A stretch of 64,000 bases of DNA, taken from the NCBI RefSeq assembly GCF_040957575.1, contig NZ_CP162602.1, positions 620,001 to 684,000 on the forward strand, in the 5' to 3' direction. A program made the translations under genes and the position numbers. The stretch comes from Vibrio sp. HB236076. GTDB taxonomy: Bacteria; Pseudomonadota; Gammaproteobacteria; Enterobacterales; Vibrionaceae. Below, one piece after another: positions 44,994 through 55,037 of the stretch. The notes under the pieces were generated by a model. It did no database searches. It was not told where the DNA came from and saw only the letters and a program-made list of their open reading frames with translations. How positions within the stretch are numbered: the first letter of the stretch is position 1; every line of letters begins with the position of its first letter.

Positions 44994-45971
44994 TTACAAA
45001 GCCATGGCAAAAGTGGCGGCAATAAAGGCGTGATCGCTGGCTTGGCGGTCACGCTCGTAAATGGGGTTTACCAAATGCTGGTCGCAGACCCGGTAATCGA
45101 TCAACGTGGCGACTGAGCGAGGGTGGGCGGGGTCAAACTCTTGTGAACAAAGAATATAATCCAACACATTCCCTTTGGCAAAATGATAGTGAGTGGCGCG
45201 GCGCTCAGAGGGGGCTTGAAGGCGTTGCTGCCAACAATCCTTGAGTGCTAAAGCGTCGAGCTCAGTTGAAGGGTTATCGACTAAGGCTTGAGTGATACTA
45301 CTGTCTAAAGATTGATTAAAGTCACCGACTAAGAGGGTGGGCATTGGCTCTTTTTGGTATTGACGGTTGGCCAATAGACGCAACATGACCGCTTCTTGCC
45401 CGCGCTGCTGGTGAGAGAGCCAGCGTGCCATTATCGGGTCGTCTTGATCATCCATTGGCCGTTGTGATTTTAAATGGCAGACGTAAACCGCCACGTTTCC
45501 AAACAGAGGCACGTCGACCGTTGCAAACAAAGGCGTTCGGCTAAACGGGGTAAATGAAGCGGGCAGTGCATCAAGACGTTGGCTCTCTAGCCCGGATACT
45601 TGCGTTATTGGATAACGGCTTGCTAGAGCCACCACAGGTTGAGAATAAATATAATCACTTTCGACGTGTGGGGTATCGACGGTGGCGAAAAAAGGGTAGC
45701 CAATGGCTTGGCATAAACGCTGACACTCATCGGCACTGAACACTTCTTGAAAACCGATCATATCGGCGTCTAGCTCGCGCAACTGGGCTTGAGTCCAGCG
45801 GCATTTTTCTTGCCACTGCTCGCGCTCGTAAATATTGTCGAATTGATAATAAGCGTTCGGCGGTGCTAAAAAATTAAGCAGATTGGCACTGGCGATGGTG
45901 AGTGTCGGTTGAGACAAAAGGGCTCCTTGAGCGGGTGTTTGATTATAGTGTAGCAAAAAATCCCTCGTCAT
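44994..45971 (-). CDS. Endonuclease/exonuclease/phosphatase family protein
   Basis: This 325-residue protein shows the EEP fold: N-terminal SANLLNFL with the metal Asn, GFQEVFS (metal Glu), CHLKSQRP, GDFNQSLDS (Asp-x-Asn) and the terminal SDHAFIAA (catalytic Asp-His). All EEP motifs are present. It lacks a signal peptide and its substrate (DNA, inositol phosphate or sphingomyelin-like) is unclear. It lies three bases after mngR on the opposite strand. Confidence 0.88.
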   Translation of the reverse strand: MTRDFLLHYNQTPAQGALLSQPTLTIASANLLNFLAPPNAYYQFDNIYEREQWQEKCRWTQAQLRELDADMIGFQEVFSADECQRLCQAIGYPFFATVDTPHVESDYIYSQPVVALASRYPITQVSGLESQRLDALPASFTPFSRTPLFATVDVPLFGNVAVYVCHLKSQRPMDDQDDPIMARWLSHQQRGQEAVMLRLLANRQYQKEPMPTLLVGDFNQSLDSSITQALVDNPSTELDALALKDCWQQRLQAPSERRATHYHFAKGNVLDYILCSQEFDPAHPRSVATLIDYRVCDQHLVNPIYERDRQASDHAFIAATFAMAL

Positions 45972-46000
45972 TAAGGGCGGTGTTACTTAATCGGGCAACA

Positions 46001-46027
46001 AAAAAACAGAGTCAATGACTCTGTTTT
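46001..46027. terminator. Terminator after the MFS transporter gene
   Basis: AAAAACAGAGT and ACTCTGTTTTT pair around CAATG, with A and T runs on both sides. It follows the inositol-type transporter on the minus strand and precedes the EEP gene. Confidence 0.88.
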
Positions 46028-46050
46028 TAAGCTTGAGTGATGAATGCGGA

Positions 46051-47493
46051 TCAGACTTGAACCTCAGCCGATGCGGCTTTTGACTCCTTGCCCAATTTTT
46101 TTGCCATGGTGTCTTCCATTTTCTCTAAGCTAATGCCTTTGGTTTCAGGTACATACTTAACCACCACCAACATACACAGAATCGACAGGCCAGCGAAAAG
46201 CCAGAATGAGAACGCGCCGTTAAATTCACTTTGCAAATACGCATTGTCATTGAGCATCGGGAAGGTTTGGGTGACGACGAAGCCAGTAAACCACTGTGCG
46301 CCTACCGCAATCGACATGGCCCGTGTGCGAATGCTGTTCGGGAAGATCTCTGAGATAATGGTCCAACACGCGCAGCCCCACGACAACGCATAAGACACTA
46401 CGTAAAGACACAAAGCAAAGAGCGCCGCGTAGCCTGTGGTATTGCTGTATAGGACTTGAGCCACAATCAGCATGCCGATGGCACAGCCAATGGTGCCGTA
46501 CTTCATTAGAGGTAGGCGGCCGACACGGTCAATTAAATACATACCCAACGCATTACCCGCGATGAACACCACCCCGATAAACGTGGTTTGGAATAAGGCG
46601 CTTTCGGTTGATCCAGTAATGGGTTTGAGGATCTCTGGGCTGTAGTACAAAATCACATTAATGCCGGTTAATTGTTGCGCCGCCGCAATAAAGGTACCAA
46701 TGATTAAAATGGCGAATAAAATCGGCGAGCGCAGGCTCACTTGTTTGCCATCTGCAGAGTTAGCGCTGAGCAACGATTGCTGGATCTCTTTGATGAGGCG
46801 ATCGGCATGCTCTGGATTGGAAATTCGAGATAGGGTTTTCTTAGCATCAGCCAGACGATTTTGTAGCACCAACCAACGCGGTGATTCAGGGATCAAAAAC
46901 AGCAAACAGGCGAACAAGACAGCCGGGACCACTTCTGATGCCAGCATCCAGCGCCAGCCTAAATCCGTCAGCCAAGCTTCAGACATCCCTTTTGAGATTA
47001 AGTAGTTAACATAAAAAACCCCGGTTTGACCCACCACAGCAGATTGCTGAAACATGCTGACCGCGCGGCCGCGAAAATCCTTCGGCGCCACTTCAGACAT
47101 GTACATCGGCGAGACCACACACGCGAGGCCGACGGCGACACCGCCTATAATACGCAGCCAGATATAAAAGCTAAAATTGGGGGCAACCGCTGAGCCTACG
47201 GCCGAAACGATAAATAAAATGGAGGCGATGAAAAGGGTTTTTCGTCGTCCGTAACGCAAGGCACACCAACCGGCGCTGACCGCACCAACGATACACCCCA
47301 ATACCACACTTGAGACTGCCCAGCCGGTTTCAATCGAAGACAGTGAAAAGTATTCGCGAATAGGGCCAATCGCCCCTGAAATTACCCCAGTATCATAGCC
47401 AAGTAAGATCCCGCCGAGCGCGGCGATGGAGCATATCCTAATGATATAGGCAAAGTTGTGTTTGTACTTCTTTGTCTGAGTTGTCGTTTCCAT
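46051..47493 (-). CDS. iolT: Sugar-porter MFS transporter, probable inositol importer
   Basis: This 480-residue protein has 12 membrane helices and the sugar-porter signatures GYDTGVISGAIG, WCALRYGRRKTLF, VAPKDFRGRAV, GINVILYYSPEIL and VPETKGISLE. It is divergent from the inositol catabolic genes and shares their control region, so myo-inositol transport is likely; a pentose cannot be excluded from sequence. AAAGGA precedes the start. Confidence 0.85.
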   Translation of the reverse strand: METTTQTKKYKHNFAYIIRICSIAALGGILLGYDTGVISGAIGPIREYFSLSSIETGWAVSSVVLGCIVGAVSAGWCALRYGRRKTLFIASILFIVSAVGSAVAPNFSFYIWLRIIGGVAVGLACVVSPMYMSEVAPKDFRGRAVSMFQQSAVVGQTGVFYVNYLISKGMSEAWLTDLGWRWMLASEVVPAVLFACLLFLIPESPRWLVLQNRLADAKKTLSRISNPEHADRLIKEIQQSLLSANSADGKQVSLRSPILFAILIIGTFIAAAQQLTGINVILYYSPEILKPITGSTESALFQTTFIGVVFIAGNALGMYLIDRVGRLPLMKYGTIGCAIGMLIVAQVLYSNTTGYAALFALCLYVVSYALSWGCACWTIISEIFPNSIRTRAMSIAVGAQWFTGFVVTQTFPMLNDNAYLQSEFNGAFSFWLFAGLSILCMLVVVKYVPETKGISLEKMEDTMAKKLGKESKAASAEVQV

Positions 47494-48080
47494 GTTTTGT
47501 TTCCTTTTGTGGAGTTACTTAACCTCGAGACCGATGAACGGTGGAGGAAAGCCATGTCCCACTCGATGTAGGGTACGAGTTTGGGCGCTATACCAGTGTC
47601 ATTCAATCGCGGCTTATTACCACTAGGTTAATCGACCGCACACTTTCATTAGACTGGTATGACCAAAGCAATGAGTTTGTGTTTGAAAATTATTTTTCAT
47701 TGCTGGTTTTTCAATCATAAGGAATCGCGAGCTTTAAAACCAAGGCTAAATGTTAAATTTTGTTAAAAACGTTAATTGGATCAAGTTTTAGTAAATATTT
47801 TTCATCGCAACGATTTTGATTAAGTTATTGTTTTTATTTGTTTTTGTAAAAACGTGATCCCAGGTAAAAATCAATAAAAACCCTTGTTGCACATGGCTTT
47901 GTTTCATTTTTTTACTGTGGTTATTTTTGTTATTGTTAATTGAAAAATATTTTTCATTTTCTAATTTTTTCAGGTAGGGTTATTGGCAGTGAAGCAAACT
48001 TTGAACACGTGCCCTACAACACTCGTTTTGTTTGATTCCTGGCTTAAACACATTGATAAAAAAATCGTTGGAGAAAAAAA
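47494..48080. promoter_or_regulatory. iolT / iolE divergent control region
   Basis: This is a 587-base AT-rich region. It holds three copies of a 16-base motif, TGAAAAATATTTTTCA: a perfect palindrome at 47941-47956, a one-mismatch copy at 47684-47699 and a weaker half-match at 47789-47804. No small gene was seen. These are candidate IolR sites. Confidence 0.7.
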
Positions 48081-48974
48081 ATGAGCAACGTGAAGTATGG
48101 AATTAGCCCTTTAACATGGACCAATGACGACATGCCAGAGCTTGGCGGAGAGATCCCATTGGAAACCTGCTTAAGTGAAATTGCGCAATCTGGATTTACT
48201 GGCACCGAAATGGGCACAAAATACCCAAGAGATCCTGAGGTTCTCGTGCCTTTACTCAACAAGCACGGATTAGAACTGGCGTCGGGCTGGTTTAGCGGCA
48301 ATTTAATGATCAACACCCCTGAACAAGAAATTGACGCCATGCAATCTCACATCGCTTTGTTAAAAGCAGCAGGTTGTAAAGCCATGGTTTACGGTGAAGT
48401 GAGCAACAGCGTCCACGGTGATATTCGTATTCCACTCTCAAAACGCGTGATCCTGACCCCAGCACAATGGCAAGAATACGGCGACAAAATCACCAAAGTT
48501 GGCGATTACCTGCTCAATGAACACGATATCAAGCTCTCTTTTCATCACCATGTCGGCACCATTTGTGAAAGCGAAGACGACATCAATATGTTGATGGAGT
48601 GCACCGGTGAGTCGGTCTTTTTAACCCTAGATACTGGCCACATTACCTATGGTGGTGGTAACCCCGTCAAGATGATTGAACGTTGGGGACATCGCATTGG
48701 GCATATGCATTTTAAAGATCTGCGCCTCGCGGTGATGGAAAAAGCCCGTAACGCGGATAAATCGTTTTTAGATGCGGTACTCGATGGTGTCTTTACCGTA
48801 CCGGGTACCGGCGATGTGGATTACGACGACGTGTTTGCTGCTTTAAAAGCGCGCGATTATTCCGGTTGGCTACTGGTGGAAGCCGAACAAGACCCGGCTA
48901 AAGCGCATCCATTGACTTACGCTAAGACCGGCTACCAAAACATCACCGGTTACGCGCAAAAATACGGACTTTAA
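48081..48974 (+). CDS. iolE: Myo-inosose-2 dehydratase
   Basis: This 297-residue TIM-barrel enzyme removes water from scyllo-inosose. Family motifs are NVKYGISPLTWTNDDMPELG, SFHHHVGTICESEDDINML and LTLDTGHITYGGGNPVKMI. The barrel metal ligands (Glu, Asp, His, Glu) fit. It opens the catabolic operon and uses a GGAG ribosome-binding site. It is followed by a strong hairpin before iolD. Confidence 0.95.
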   Translation: MSNVKYGISPLTWTNDDMPELGGEIPLETCLSEIAQSGFTGTEMGTKYPRDPEVLVPLLNKHGLELASGWFSGNLMINTPEQEIDAMQSHIALLKAAGCKAMVYGEVSNSVHGDIRIPLSKRVILTPAQWQEYGDKITKVGDYLLNEHDIKLSFHHHVGTICESEDDINMLMECTGESVFLTLDTGHITYGGGNPVKMIERWGHRIGHMHFKDLRLAVMEKARNADKSFLDAVLDGVFTVPGTGDVDYDDVFAALKARDYSGWLLVEAEQDPAKAHPLTYAKTGYQNITGYAQKYGL

Positions 48975-48980
48975 ACACCC

Positions 48981-49019
48981 AGATGAGACAGGGTGACTCT
49001 CATTCACTCTGTCGCATCT
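48981..49019. other. Stable hairpin between iolE and iolD
   Basis: AGATGAGACAGGGTGA pairs with TCACTCTGTCGCATCT (one mismatch and one wobble) around a seven-base loop. No T-run follows. It probably stabilises the iolE end of the transcript. Confidence 0.7.
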
Positions 49020-49070
49020 CACTGAACAGAACTGGCACGAACTCAGTCAACACAAAGTTGGAGTGACTCA

Positions 49071-50942
49071 ATGGAAACGTTGCGATTAACAGTAGCAGAG
49101 GCGCTAGCAAAATACCTAGCGGCACAAAAAATTCTTATCGATGGTCAGGTAGAGCAATTGTTTGGTGCTGCTTTCGCCATCTTTGGCCATGGTAATGTAA
49201 CTTGCTTTGGCCAGCAGTTAAAAAATATTGAAGACCAAATACCGACCTGGCGCGGTCAAAACGAACAATCGATGGCGACGGCAGCCATTGCCTACGCCAA
49301 AGCCAATCGCAGACAGCGTATTGGTATTGCCACCAGCTCAATTGGCCCAGGCTCAACCAATATGGTGACCGCAGCCGGTATCGCACATACCAACCGTTTA
49401 CCCGTGCTGCTCATCTCCGGTGACGCCTACGTCAGCCGTTTGCCGGATCCGGTCTTGCAACAGCCAGAAAACTTTAATGATCCGTCTGTGACCTGTAGCG
49501 ATACCTTTAAGCCGTTAACCCGTTACTGGGACCGCATTATTTCGCCGACCCAATTAATGCACTCGCTGCCTCAAGCGATTGACACCATGTTAGATCCCGA
49601 AACCTGCGGCCCGGCGTTTATCGGTCTGCCACAAGACATTCAAGGGGTTGCTTATGATTTCCCAGTGGCTTTCTTTGCCGAAAAAATTCACCGAATTCGC
49701 CGCCCAGAAGCCGAGCGAGTCGAGCTTGAACAAGCGGCCGAAGTCTTAAAACAGGCCAAGAATCCTTTGATTATTGCCGGCGGCGGCGTGCATTACTCCT
49801 TGGCCACTCAAACCCTGGCTGAATTTGCCAGCCAACACAATATCCCAGTGGTCGAAACCATTGCCGGCCGCGCCTGCTTGTTGCAAGACAACCCGCTCAA
49901 TGCCGGGCCGATTGGGGTCACGGGCTCAGATTCGGCCAACCACATGGCGGCCAAAGCCGATGTTGTCTTGGCGATCGGTACCCGTCTACAAGACTTTACC
50001 ACCGGCTCATGGACGGTATTTCGCAACGAGAAGATGCGCCTTATCACACTCAATGTGGCGCGCTTTGATGCGATTAAACACGGCGCATTGACCATTCGTG
50101 CCGATGCGCAGCGCGGTTTGATCGGCTTGTCAGAGCAATTAGGTGACTTTCAAGCAGACCAAGCTTGGGCCAAAGAAGCGAAAACCCAAGCCGAGCAATG
50201 GAAAGCACAGGTGCATCAACGCACTCACCCCAAAGAGGGCGAGTTGCTGCCAGGGCTGGGGTCGTATGCGCAAGTCATCGGCAAAGTCAATCGTGCCATG
50301 GAGCCAGGGGATACGGTATTGACCGCCGCGGGTGGCTTGCCGGCAGAGCTGTCCATGAACTGGCAAAACTACCAAATTGGCAAGTTTGATATCGAATTTG
50401 GCTTCTCTTGCATGGGGTATGAAATCGCCGGCGGTTGGGGGGCTAAAATTGCCAACCCAGATAACGATGTGGTGGTGTTAGTCGGTGATGGCTCTTATTT
50501 GATTCAAAACTCAGACATTTATTCATCGGTGTTAACCGGTCATAAAATGATTGTGGTCGTGTGTGATAACGGCGGTTTTGCGGTGATCAACAAATTGCAA
50601 AACAACACGGGTAATGCGTCGTTTAACAACCTACTCGACGATTGTCGCCGCCCAGATGGGGAAACCGCGCGAGTCGACTTTGCGATGCACGCTCGTGCCC
50701 AAGGGGCGATCAGTGAAAAATTAACCTCGGTGGAAGAATTTGATGCCGCTTTTGCCAGAGCCAAAGCCGCCGACCGCACTTATGTCATCGTGGTCGATAT
50801 CGATCCGGTTTCGCCTGCGGCGTGGTCGAAATGCGATTGTTGGTGGGAAGTTGGCCTACCTGAAGTGACCGATAACCCAGAGACAGAGAAAAAAGTGGCC
50901 GACTGGCAAGAAGGCCGAGTGAATCAGCGCCGCGGCGTTTAA
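49071..50942 (+). CDS. iolD: 3D-(3,5/4)-trihydroxycyclohexane-1,2-dione hydrolase
   Basis: This 623-residue thiamine-diphosphate enzyme opens the ring of the dione produced by IolE, giving 5-deoxy-D-glucuronate. The TPP-binding motif is GDGSYLIQNSDIYSSVLTGH near residue 467, followed by VCDNGGFAVINKLQ. The central domain has LIIAGGGVHYS and GVTGSDSANH. Length and order match the family. GGAG precedes the start. It is the second gene of the operon. Confidence 0.95.
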   Translation: METLRLTVAEALAKYLAAQKILIDGQVEQLFGAAFAIFGHGNVTCFGQQLKNIEDQIPTWRGQNEQSMATAAIAYAKANRRQRIGIATSSIGPGSTNMVTAAGIAHTNRLPVLLISGDAYVSRLPDPVLQQPENFNDPSVTCSDTFKPLTRYWDRIISPTQLMHSLPQAIDTMLDPETCGPAFIGLPQDIQGVAYDFPVAFFAEKIHRIRRPEAERVELEQAAEVLKQAKNPLIIAGGGVHYSLATQTLAEFASQHNIPVVETIAGRACLLQDNPLNAGPIGVTGSDSANHMAAKADVVLAIGTRLQDFTTGSWTVFRNEKMRLITLNVARFDAIKHGALTIRADAQRGLIGLSEQLGDFQADQAWAKEAKTQAEQWKAQVHQRTHPKEGELLPGLGSYAQVIGKVNRAMEPGDTVLTAAGGLPAELSMNWQNYQIGKFDIEFGFSCMGYEIAGGWGAKIANPDNDVVVLVGDGSYLIQNSDIYSSVLTGHKMIVVVCDNGGFAVINKLQNNTGNASFNNLLDDCRRPDGETARVDFAMHARAQGAISEKLTSVEEFDAAFARAKAADRTYVIVVDIDPVSPAAWSKCDCWWEVGLPEVTDNPETEKKVADWQEGRVNQRRGV

Positions 50943-50988
50943 CCGGCGAGTGAATATCGGGCTTCAAAGCGTCGATAAGGAGACAGAC

Positions 50989-52164
50989 ATGTTTAATGAA
51001 GAAATCAAATTGGACGCACCGCTGCGCTGGGCGATGGTGGGCGGTGGCCGCGGCAGTCAAATCGGCTACTCACATCGCAACGCCGCCACACGAGATGGCT
51101 TATTTCAATTGGTGGCCGGGGCATTTGATATCAATGCTGAGCGCGGCCGTGAATTTGGCGTCAATCTAGGGCTAGACCCAGAGCGTTGTTACGCCGATTA
51201 CCAAACCCTATTTGAGCAAGAATCGCAAAGAGAAGACGGCATTCAAGTGGTGTCGGTTGCCACGCCAAACTTTACTCACTATGAGATTTGCAAAGCCGCG
51301 CTTGAGGCCAAGTTACACGTGGTGTGCGAAAAACCCATTACGTTTTCGACTGAGCAAGCACTCGAGCTCAAAGCCATTGCACAGCGCAACCAGTGTTTGC
51401 TCGCGGTGATGTACGGTTACAGCGGATTTCCTATGGTGCACCAGGCCAAAGAAATGGTAGCTCGCGGTGAGCTTGGCGACATTCGCATCGTCAACACTCA
51501 GTTTGCTCATGGCTTTAATAACGAAGAGTACGAAAAAAACGACCCAGGCCTAAAATGGCGAGTTCAACCTGAAACCTCGGGCCCTACGTTTGTCTTGGCT
51601 GACGTCGGCACACACGCCTTCTTTTTGGCTGAATTTATCACTGGGCTCAAGTTAGAGCGCCTAGCCTGTATGCGCCAAAGCTTCATTGCTTCAAGAGCGC
51701 CACTCGAAGACAACGCCCATGTGATGATGCAATTTGACAATGGTGCTGTCGGTACCTTGTGGGCGTCATCGGTCAATGCAGGCTCGATGCATCAACAGAA
51801 GATCCGCATTGTCGGCGCAAAGGCCTCACTGGAATGGTGGGATGAATACCCAAACCAACTGCGTTTTGAGCAACAAGGCAAACCGGTGCAGATCTTAGAG
51901 CGAGGGATGGATTACCTGCACAAAGAGAACGAGGGCGTCAATACCAATCGCGTCGGCGGTGGTCACAGTGAAGGCTACTTCGACTCATGGGCCAACTTAT
52001 ATCGCCGTTACGCATTTGCGTTTGATGCGGCGAATCGAGATGACCAACAAGCACTATCAAACGCGTGGTTTCCCGATATCGATGCGGGGATCAATGGGGT
52101 GCGCTTGTGTGAAAAATGTGTCGAATCGGCCGATGCCGGTGCCATCTGGGTCGACATGCAATAA
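50989..52164 (+). CDS. Gfo/Idh/MocA-family oxidoreductase
   Basis: This 391-residue NAD(P)-dependent oxidoreductase has a Rossmann motif AMVGGGRGSQIGYSHRN near residue 15 and CEKPITFS near residue 118. It belongs to the inositol-dehydrogenase-like branch but differs from the IolG at 56.9 kb. It may oxidise another inositol isomer such as scyllo- or D-chiro-inositol, or a related cyclitol. The start at 50989 has a strong AAGGAG; the frame upstream overlaps the end of iolD only partly. Confidence 0.85.
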   Translation: MFNEEIKLDAPLRWAMVGGGRGSQIGYSHRNAATRDGLFQLVAGAFDINAERGREFGVNLGLDPERCYADYQTLFEQESQREDGIQVVSVATPNFTHYEICKAALEAKLHVVCEKPITFSTEQALELKAIAQRNQCLLAVMYGYSGFPMVHQAKEMVARGELGDIRIVNTQFAHGFNNEEYEKNDPGLKWRVQPETSGPTFVLADVGTHAFFLAEFITGLKLERLACMRQSFIASRAPLEDNAHVMMQFDNGAVGTLWASSVNAGSMHQQKIRIVGAKASLEWWDEYPNQLRFEQQGKPVQILERGMDYLHKENEGVNTNRVGGGHSEGYFDSWANLYRRYAFAFDAANRDDQQALSNAWFPDIDAGINGVRLCEKCVESADAGAIWVDMQ

Positions 52165-52178
52165 CGTTGAGGTGAACA

Positions 52179-53180
52179 ATGACAAGTTTTACATTTGAAG
52201 AACAACGCCCATTGGACGCCATTGTCCTTGGCCGAGCTGGCGTCGATTTGTACGCGCGTGAAGCCAATACCGACATGGCCGATATCTCGGGATTTAATAT
52301 GTTTGTCGGCGGCTCGGCGGCCAATATAGCGGTTGGCATCAGTAAATTAGGCGGGCGCGTTGGCTTTATTAGCTGCGTGGCACAAGATGCCTTTGGCGAC
52401 TACGTAAAACGCTATATGAGTCAGCAAAACATTGATCTAACCGGCATGAAAAGCGATGCCAGTGGCTCGCGTACCTCCGTGGCCTTTACCGAAATGAAGC
52501 CCAAAGACTGTACGGTCCTGATTTATCGCAACAACGCCTCAGATTTGACACTGGCGCCAGAAGACATTGATCAAAACTACCTAGCAACAGCGAAAGTCTT
52601 GGTGGTGACAGGCACCGCGTTAGCACAAAGCCCGAGCCGTGAGGCAACCTTGCTGGCGATGGAGTGTGCGCGCAAAGTGAACACCAAAGTGGTCTTGGAT
52701 GTCGATTACCGTCCTTACTCTTGGCGCAGCGATGTCGATGCGGCCCTGTACTACGATGTTGCCGCGGGGTTGGCCGATATCGTGATTGGCAACCGCGAAG
52801 AGTTTGACATGATGGAAACCATTGAAGCGCCAGGCAACGGTGATGATGACCAGACCGCCGCTCGCTTTCTGAGAAAGCACACTCAGGTGGTGGTGATCAA
52901 AGCTGGTGAGCTGGGCTCAAAAGTCTACTCGCGGGATCAAGAAAAGTTTGCCCAGGGCATTTTCAAAGTCACAGCCAATAAGCCGTTTGGCTCGGGTGAT
53001 GCGTTCGCTGCCGGTCTGATTTGGACGTTGACACACGGTGGCAGCTTAGAAGAAGGCGTTCGCAATGGCTCTGCGGCCGCGGCCATCAATGTCAGTGGCG
53101 ACAGTTGCACTGAGGCCATGCCGAGCAAAGACGCGCTGTTTGAGTTTATTGCCAACCACACTGAAAAGCACCGCGGCTAA
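52179..53180 (+). CDS. iolC: 5-dehydro-2-deoxygluconokinase
   Basis: This 333-residue PfkB-family kinase has an N-terminal DAIVLGRAGVDLYAREANTD, then FVGGSAANIAVGISKLGGRV, and a C-terminal GSGDAFAAGLIWTL motif with catalytic Asp near residue 271. It phosphorylates 5-dehydro-2-deoxygluconate at position 6. Start and length match the family. It is the fourth gene of the operon and overlaps no neighbour. Confidence 0.93.
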   Translation: MTSFTFEEQRPLDAIVLGRAGVDLYAREANTDMADISGFNMFVGGSAANIAVGISKLGGRVGFISCVAQDAFGDYVKRYMSQQNIDLTGMKSDASGSRTSVAFTEMKPKDCTVLIYRNNASDLTLAPEDIDQNYLATAKVLVVTGTALAQSPSREATLLAMECARKVNTKVVLDVDYRPYSWRSDVDAALYYDVAAGLADIVIGNREEFDMMETIEAPGNGDDDQTAARFLRKHTQVVVIKAGELGSKVYSRDQEKFAQGIFKVTANKPFGSGDAFAAGLIWTLTHGGSLEEGVRNGSAAAAINVSGDSCTEAMPSKDALFEFIANHTEKHRG

Positions 53181-53280
53181 TAATCACTCTTATTATGAAG
53201 ACACAACGGTCGCCATTGGCTTAGCAAGTGAAGCACAACGCTCGAGTCAATGGATACCGTCAAACGAGAAGGACAATACC

Positions 53281-54150
53281 ATGGGTAAGCATATTCCCCC
53301 TTTTGATAACCAAAACCAGCCAATTATTGATATTAACGATGACGTGACGCCGCTGTGTTATTTCAATCAAGTGTATCTCAAACAAAGCGAGCAATTTGAC
53401 CATCTTGTCGAAGGGTATGAGAGCGTGATCGTGTTAGCGGGTGGGACCTGTTCCATCCAGGTGAGTAATGGCAGTGACGTTGTCACTTACGATAACATTG
53501 GCCAGCGTAAATCCGTCTGGGAAGGCAACCCCGAATCGGTTTATGTGCCGGTGGGGTATCGCGCTCAAATCACCTGCGTTAGTGAGCAAGCCGACATCAT
53601 GATTGCCGGTGGCAAATTTGAGGCGTCACTCACGCCATTTTGCGTGCGCCAAGACGAGGTCGACATTGTTCAATATGGCTCCGATGACACCAAAACCCAT
53701 CGCAAAATTAAACACGTTCTCGGCCAGTCAAACTCTGAGCAAAGAGGGCGCTTGTTGGTCAGTGAGCTCTTTACCGTCGGCGCAGGTGGCTGGTCAGGCT
53801 TTCCGCCGCATAAACACGACGTCGATCGCGTTAAGCCCGATGGCAGTCGCGAAACCAAGTACGACGAAGTGTATCAATTTCGCTTCAATCCAGACTTTGG
53901 CTTTGGCGCGCAATTTCTTTACGAACACGAAGACGACTATGGCCCAGTGTATCACGTCCGCACGGGCTCTGTGATTGCCATCGATAAAGGCTACCACCCA
54001 AGCGTTGCGGCACCGGGCTATGAGATGTACTACTTCACCATCATTGTCGGTGCGACCGATAAATCACTGATGCAACACTTTGACCCTAATCACGAATATC
54101 AAGTTGAAACCATTCCCGGTATCAAAGATATGATTGCCAAATTCAAGTAA
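53281..54150 (+). CDS. iolB: 5-deoxy-glucuronate isomerase
   Basis: This 289-residue cupin enzyme isomerises 5-deoxy-D-glucuronate to 5-dehydro-2-deoxygluconate. Motifs are the cupin His pattern GWSGFPPHKHDVDR, then ETKYDEVYQFRFNPDFGFG. The start at 53281 is chosen because it gives the family N-terminus; a longer frame overlaps iolC. A 100-base gap precedes it. The metal site residues are present. Confidence 0.93.
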   Translation: MGKHIPPFDNQNQPIIDINDDVTPLCYFNQVYLKQSEQFDHLVEGYESVIVLAGGTCSIQVSNGSDVVTYDNIGQRKSVWEGNPESVYVPVGYRAQITCVSEQADIMIAGGKFEASLTPFCVRQDEVDIVQYGSDDTKTHRKIKHVLGQSNSEQRGRLLVSELFTVGAGGWSGFPPHKHDVDRVKPDGSRETKYDEVYQFRFNPDFGFGAQFLYEHEDDYGPVYHVRTGSVIAIDKGYHPSVAAPGYEMYYFTIIVGATDKSLMQHFDPNHEYQVETIPGIKDMIAKFK

Positions 54151-54159
54151 GGAAACACT

Positions 54160-54987
54160 ATGTTGGTATCGTTAAAAGAATTATTACCAGAGGCGGCCAG
54201 TAGCAATTATTCTGTGCCTTGTTTTAACGTGTTTGGCTATGAAGACGCAAAAGCCGTGGTGCAAGCGGCAGAAGAGACCGGCCATCCGGTGATCATCGCC
54301 TGCAATAAAGACGTGGCGGACTTTTATGGCGTTGAAACCGCGGCGGCGATGTTTTTAAACTTGGCTCATCAGGCCAGTGTCCCCGTGTGCTTGCACCTTG
54401 ATCACACGTATCAAGAAGACATCGTATTTCGCGCGTTAAAAGCCGGCTTTAGTTCGGTGATGTTCGATGGATCTCAATTGCCATTGGAAGAAAACATTAC
54501 TCGCACGAAAAAAGTCGTTGAAGTGGCTCACGCCCTCGGTGCATCGGTTGAGGGAGAAGTGGGGTCGGTACCTTATGATGAAGGGCGCGATCACATCAAA
54601 ACCATTTACACCGAGCCTGAAGATGCCCAGCGTTTTGTCAATGAAACCGGGGTCGATTGTGTGGCGATTTCGATTGGCAACATTCACCGTTTGACCGAGC
54701 CGACCAGCACGATAGATTTTGGCCGCTTAGATCGCATTGCTGGCCTGGTCGAGGTACCATTAGTGATCCATGGGACCAGTGGTATTCGCGACGAAGACAT
54801 TGTCAAACTCAAACAAAGTCGCGTGGCGAAATTTAATATTGGCACTTGTTTACGACAAGCCCTTGGCCACAATTTGCGTCAATACATGAATGAAGAAGTC
54901 GCTAAGTTTGACCGCATTTACTTTATGCAAAAAGCCATGCCTCACGTGCAACAAGAGGCTAAGCGCAACTTTGAATTGTTGTTTTAA
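54160..54987 (+). CDS. iolJ: 6-phospho-5-dehydro-2-deoxy-D-gluconate aldolase
   Basis: This 275-residue class II aldolase has the zinc motif HLDHTYQEDIVFRALKAGFS (near residue 80), HIKT near residue 145, and HGTSGIRDEDIVKL with the metal His near residue 202. IolJ splits the phosphorylated intermediate into dihydroxyacetone phosphate and malonate semialdehyde. The context fixes the name; the protein resembles generic fructose-bisphosphate aldolases. GGAA precedes the start. Confidence 0.9.
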   Translation: MLVSLKELLPEAASSNYSVPCFNVFGYEDAKAVVQAAEETGHPVIIACNKDVADFYGVETAAAMFLNLAHQASVPVCLHLDHTYQEDIVFRALKAGFSSVMFDGSQLPLEENITRTKKVVEVAHALGASVEGEVGSVPYDEGRDHIKTIYTEPEDAQRFVNETGVDCVAISIGNIHRLTEPTSTIDFGRLDRIAGLVEVPLVIHGTSGIRDEDIVKLKQSRVAKFNIGTCLRQALGHNLRQYMNEEVAKFDRIYFMQKAMPHVQQEAKRNFELLF

Positions 54988-55037
54988 GCCTGAGTGCTAC
55001 GACCTGCAACAAGACACGTTAACCAAAAGGGGTAACC

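Noticed and set aside
53065-53280. N-terminal extension of IolB overlapping iolC
   Set aside because: The extra residues lie in the other frame of iolC and are not IolB-like. The start at 53281 gives the known N-terminus.
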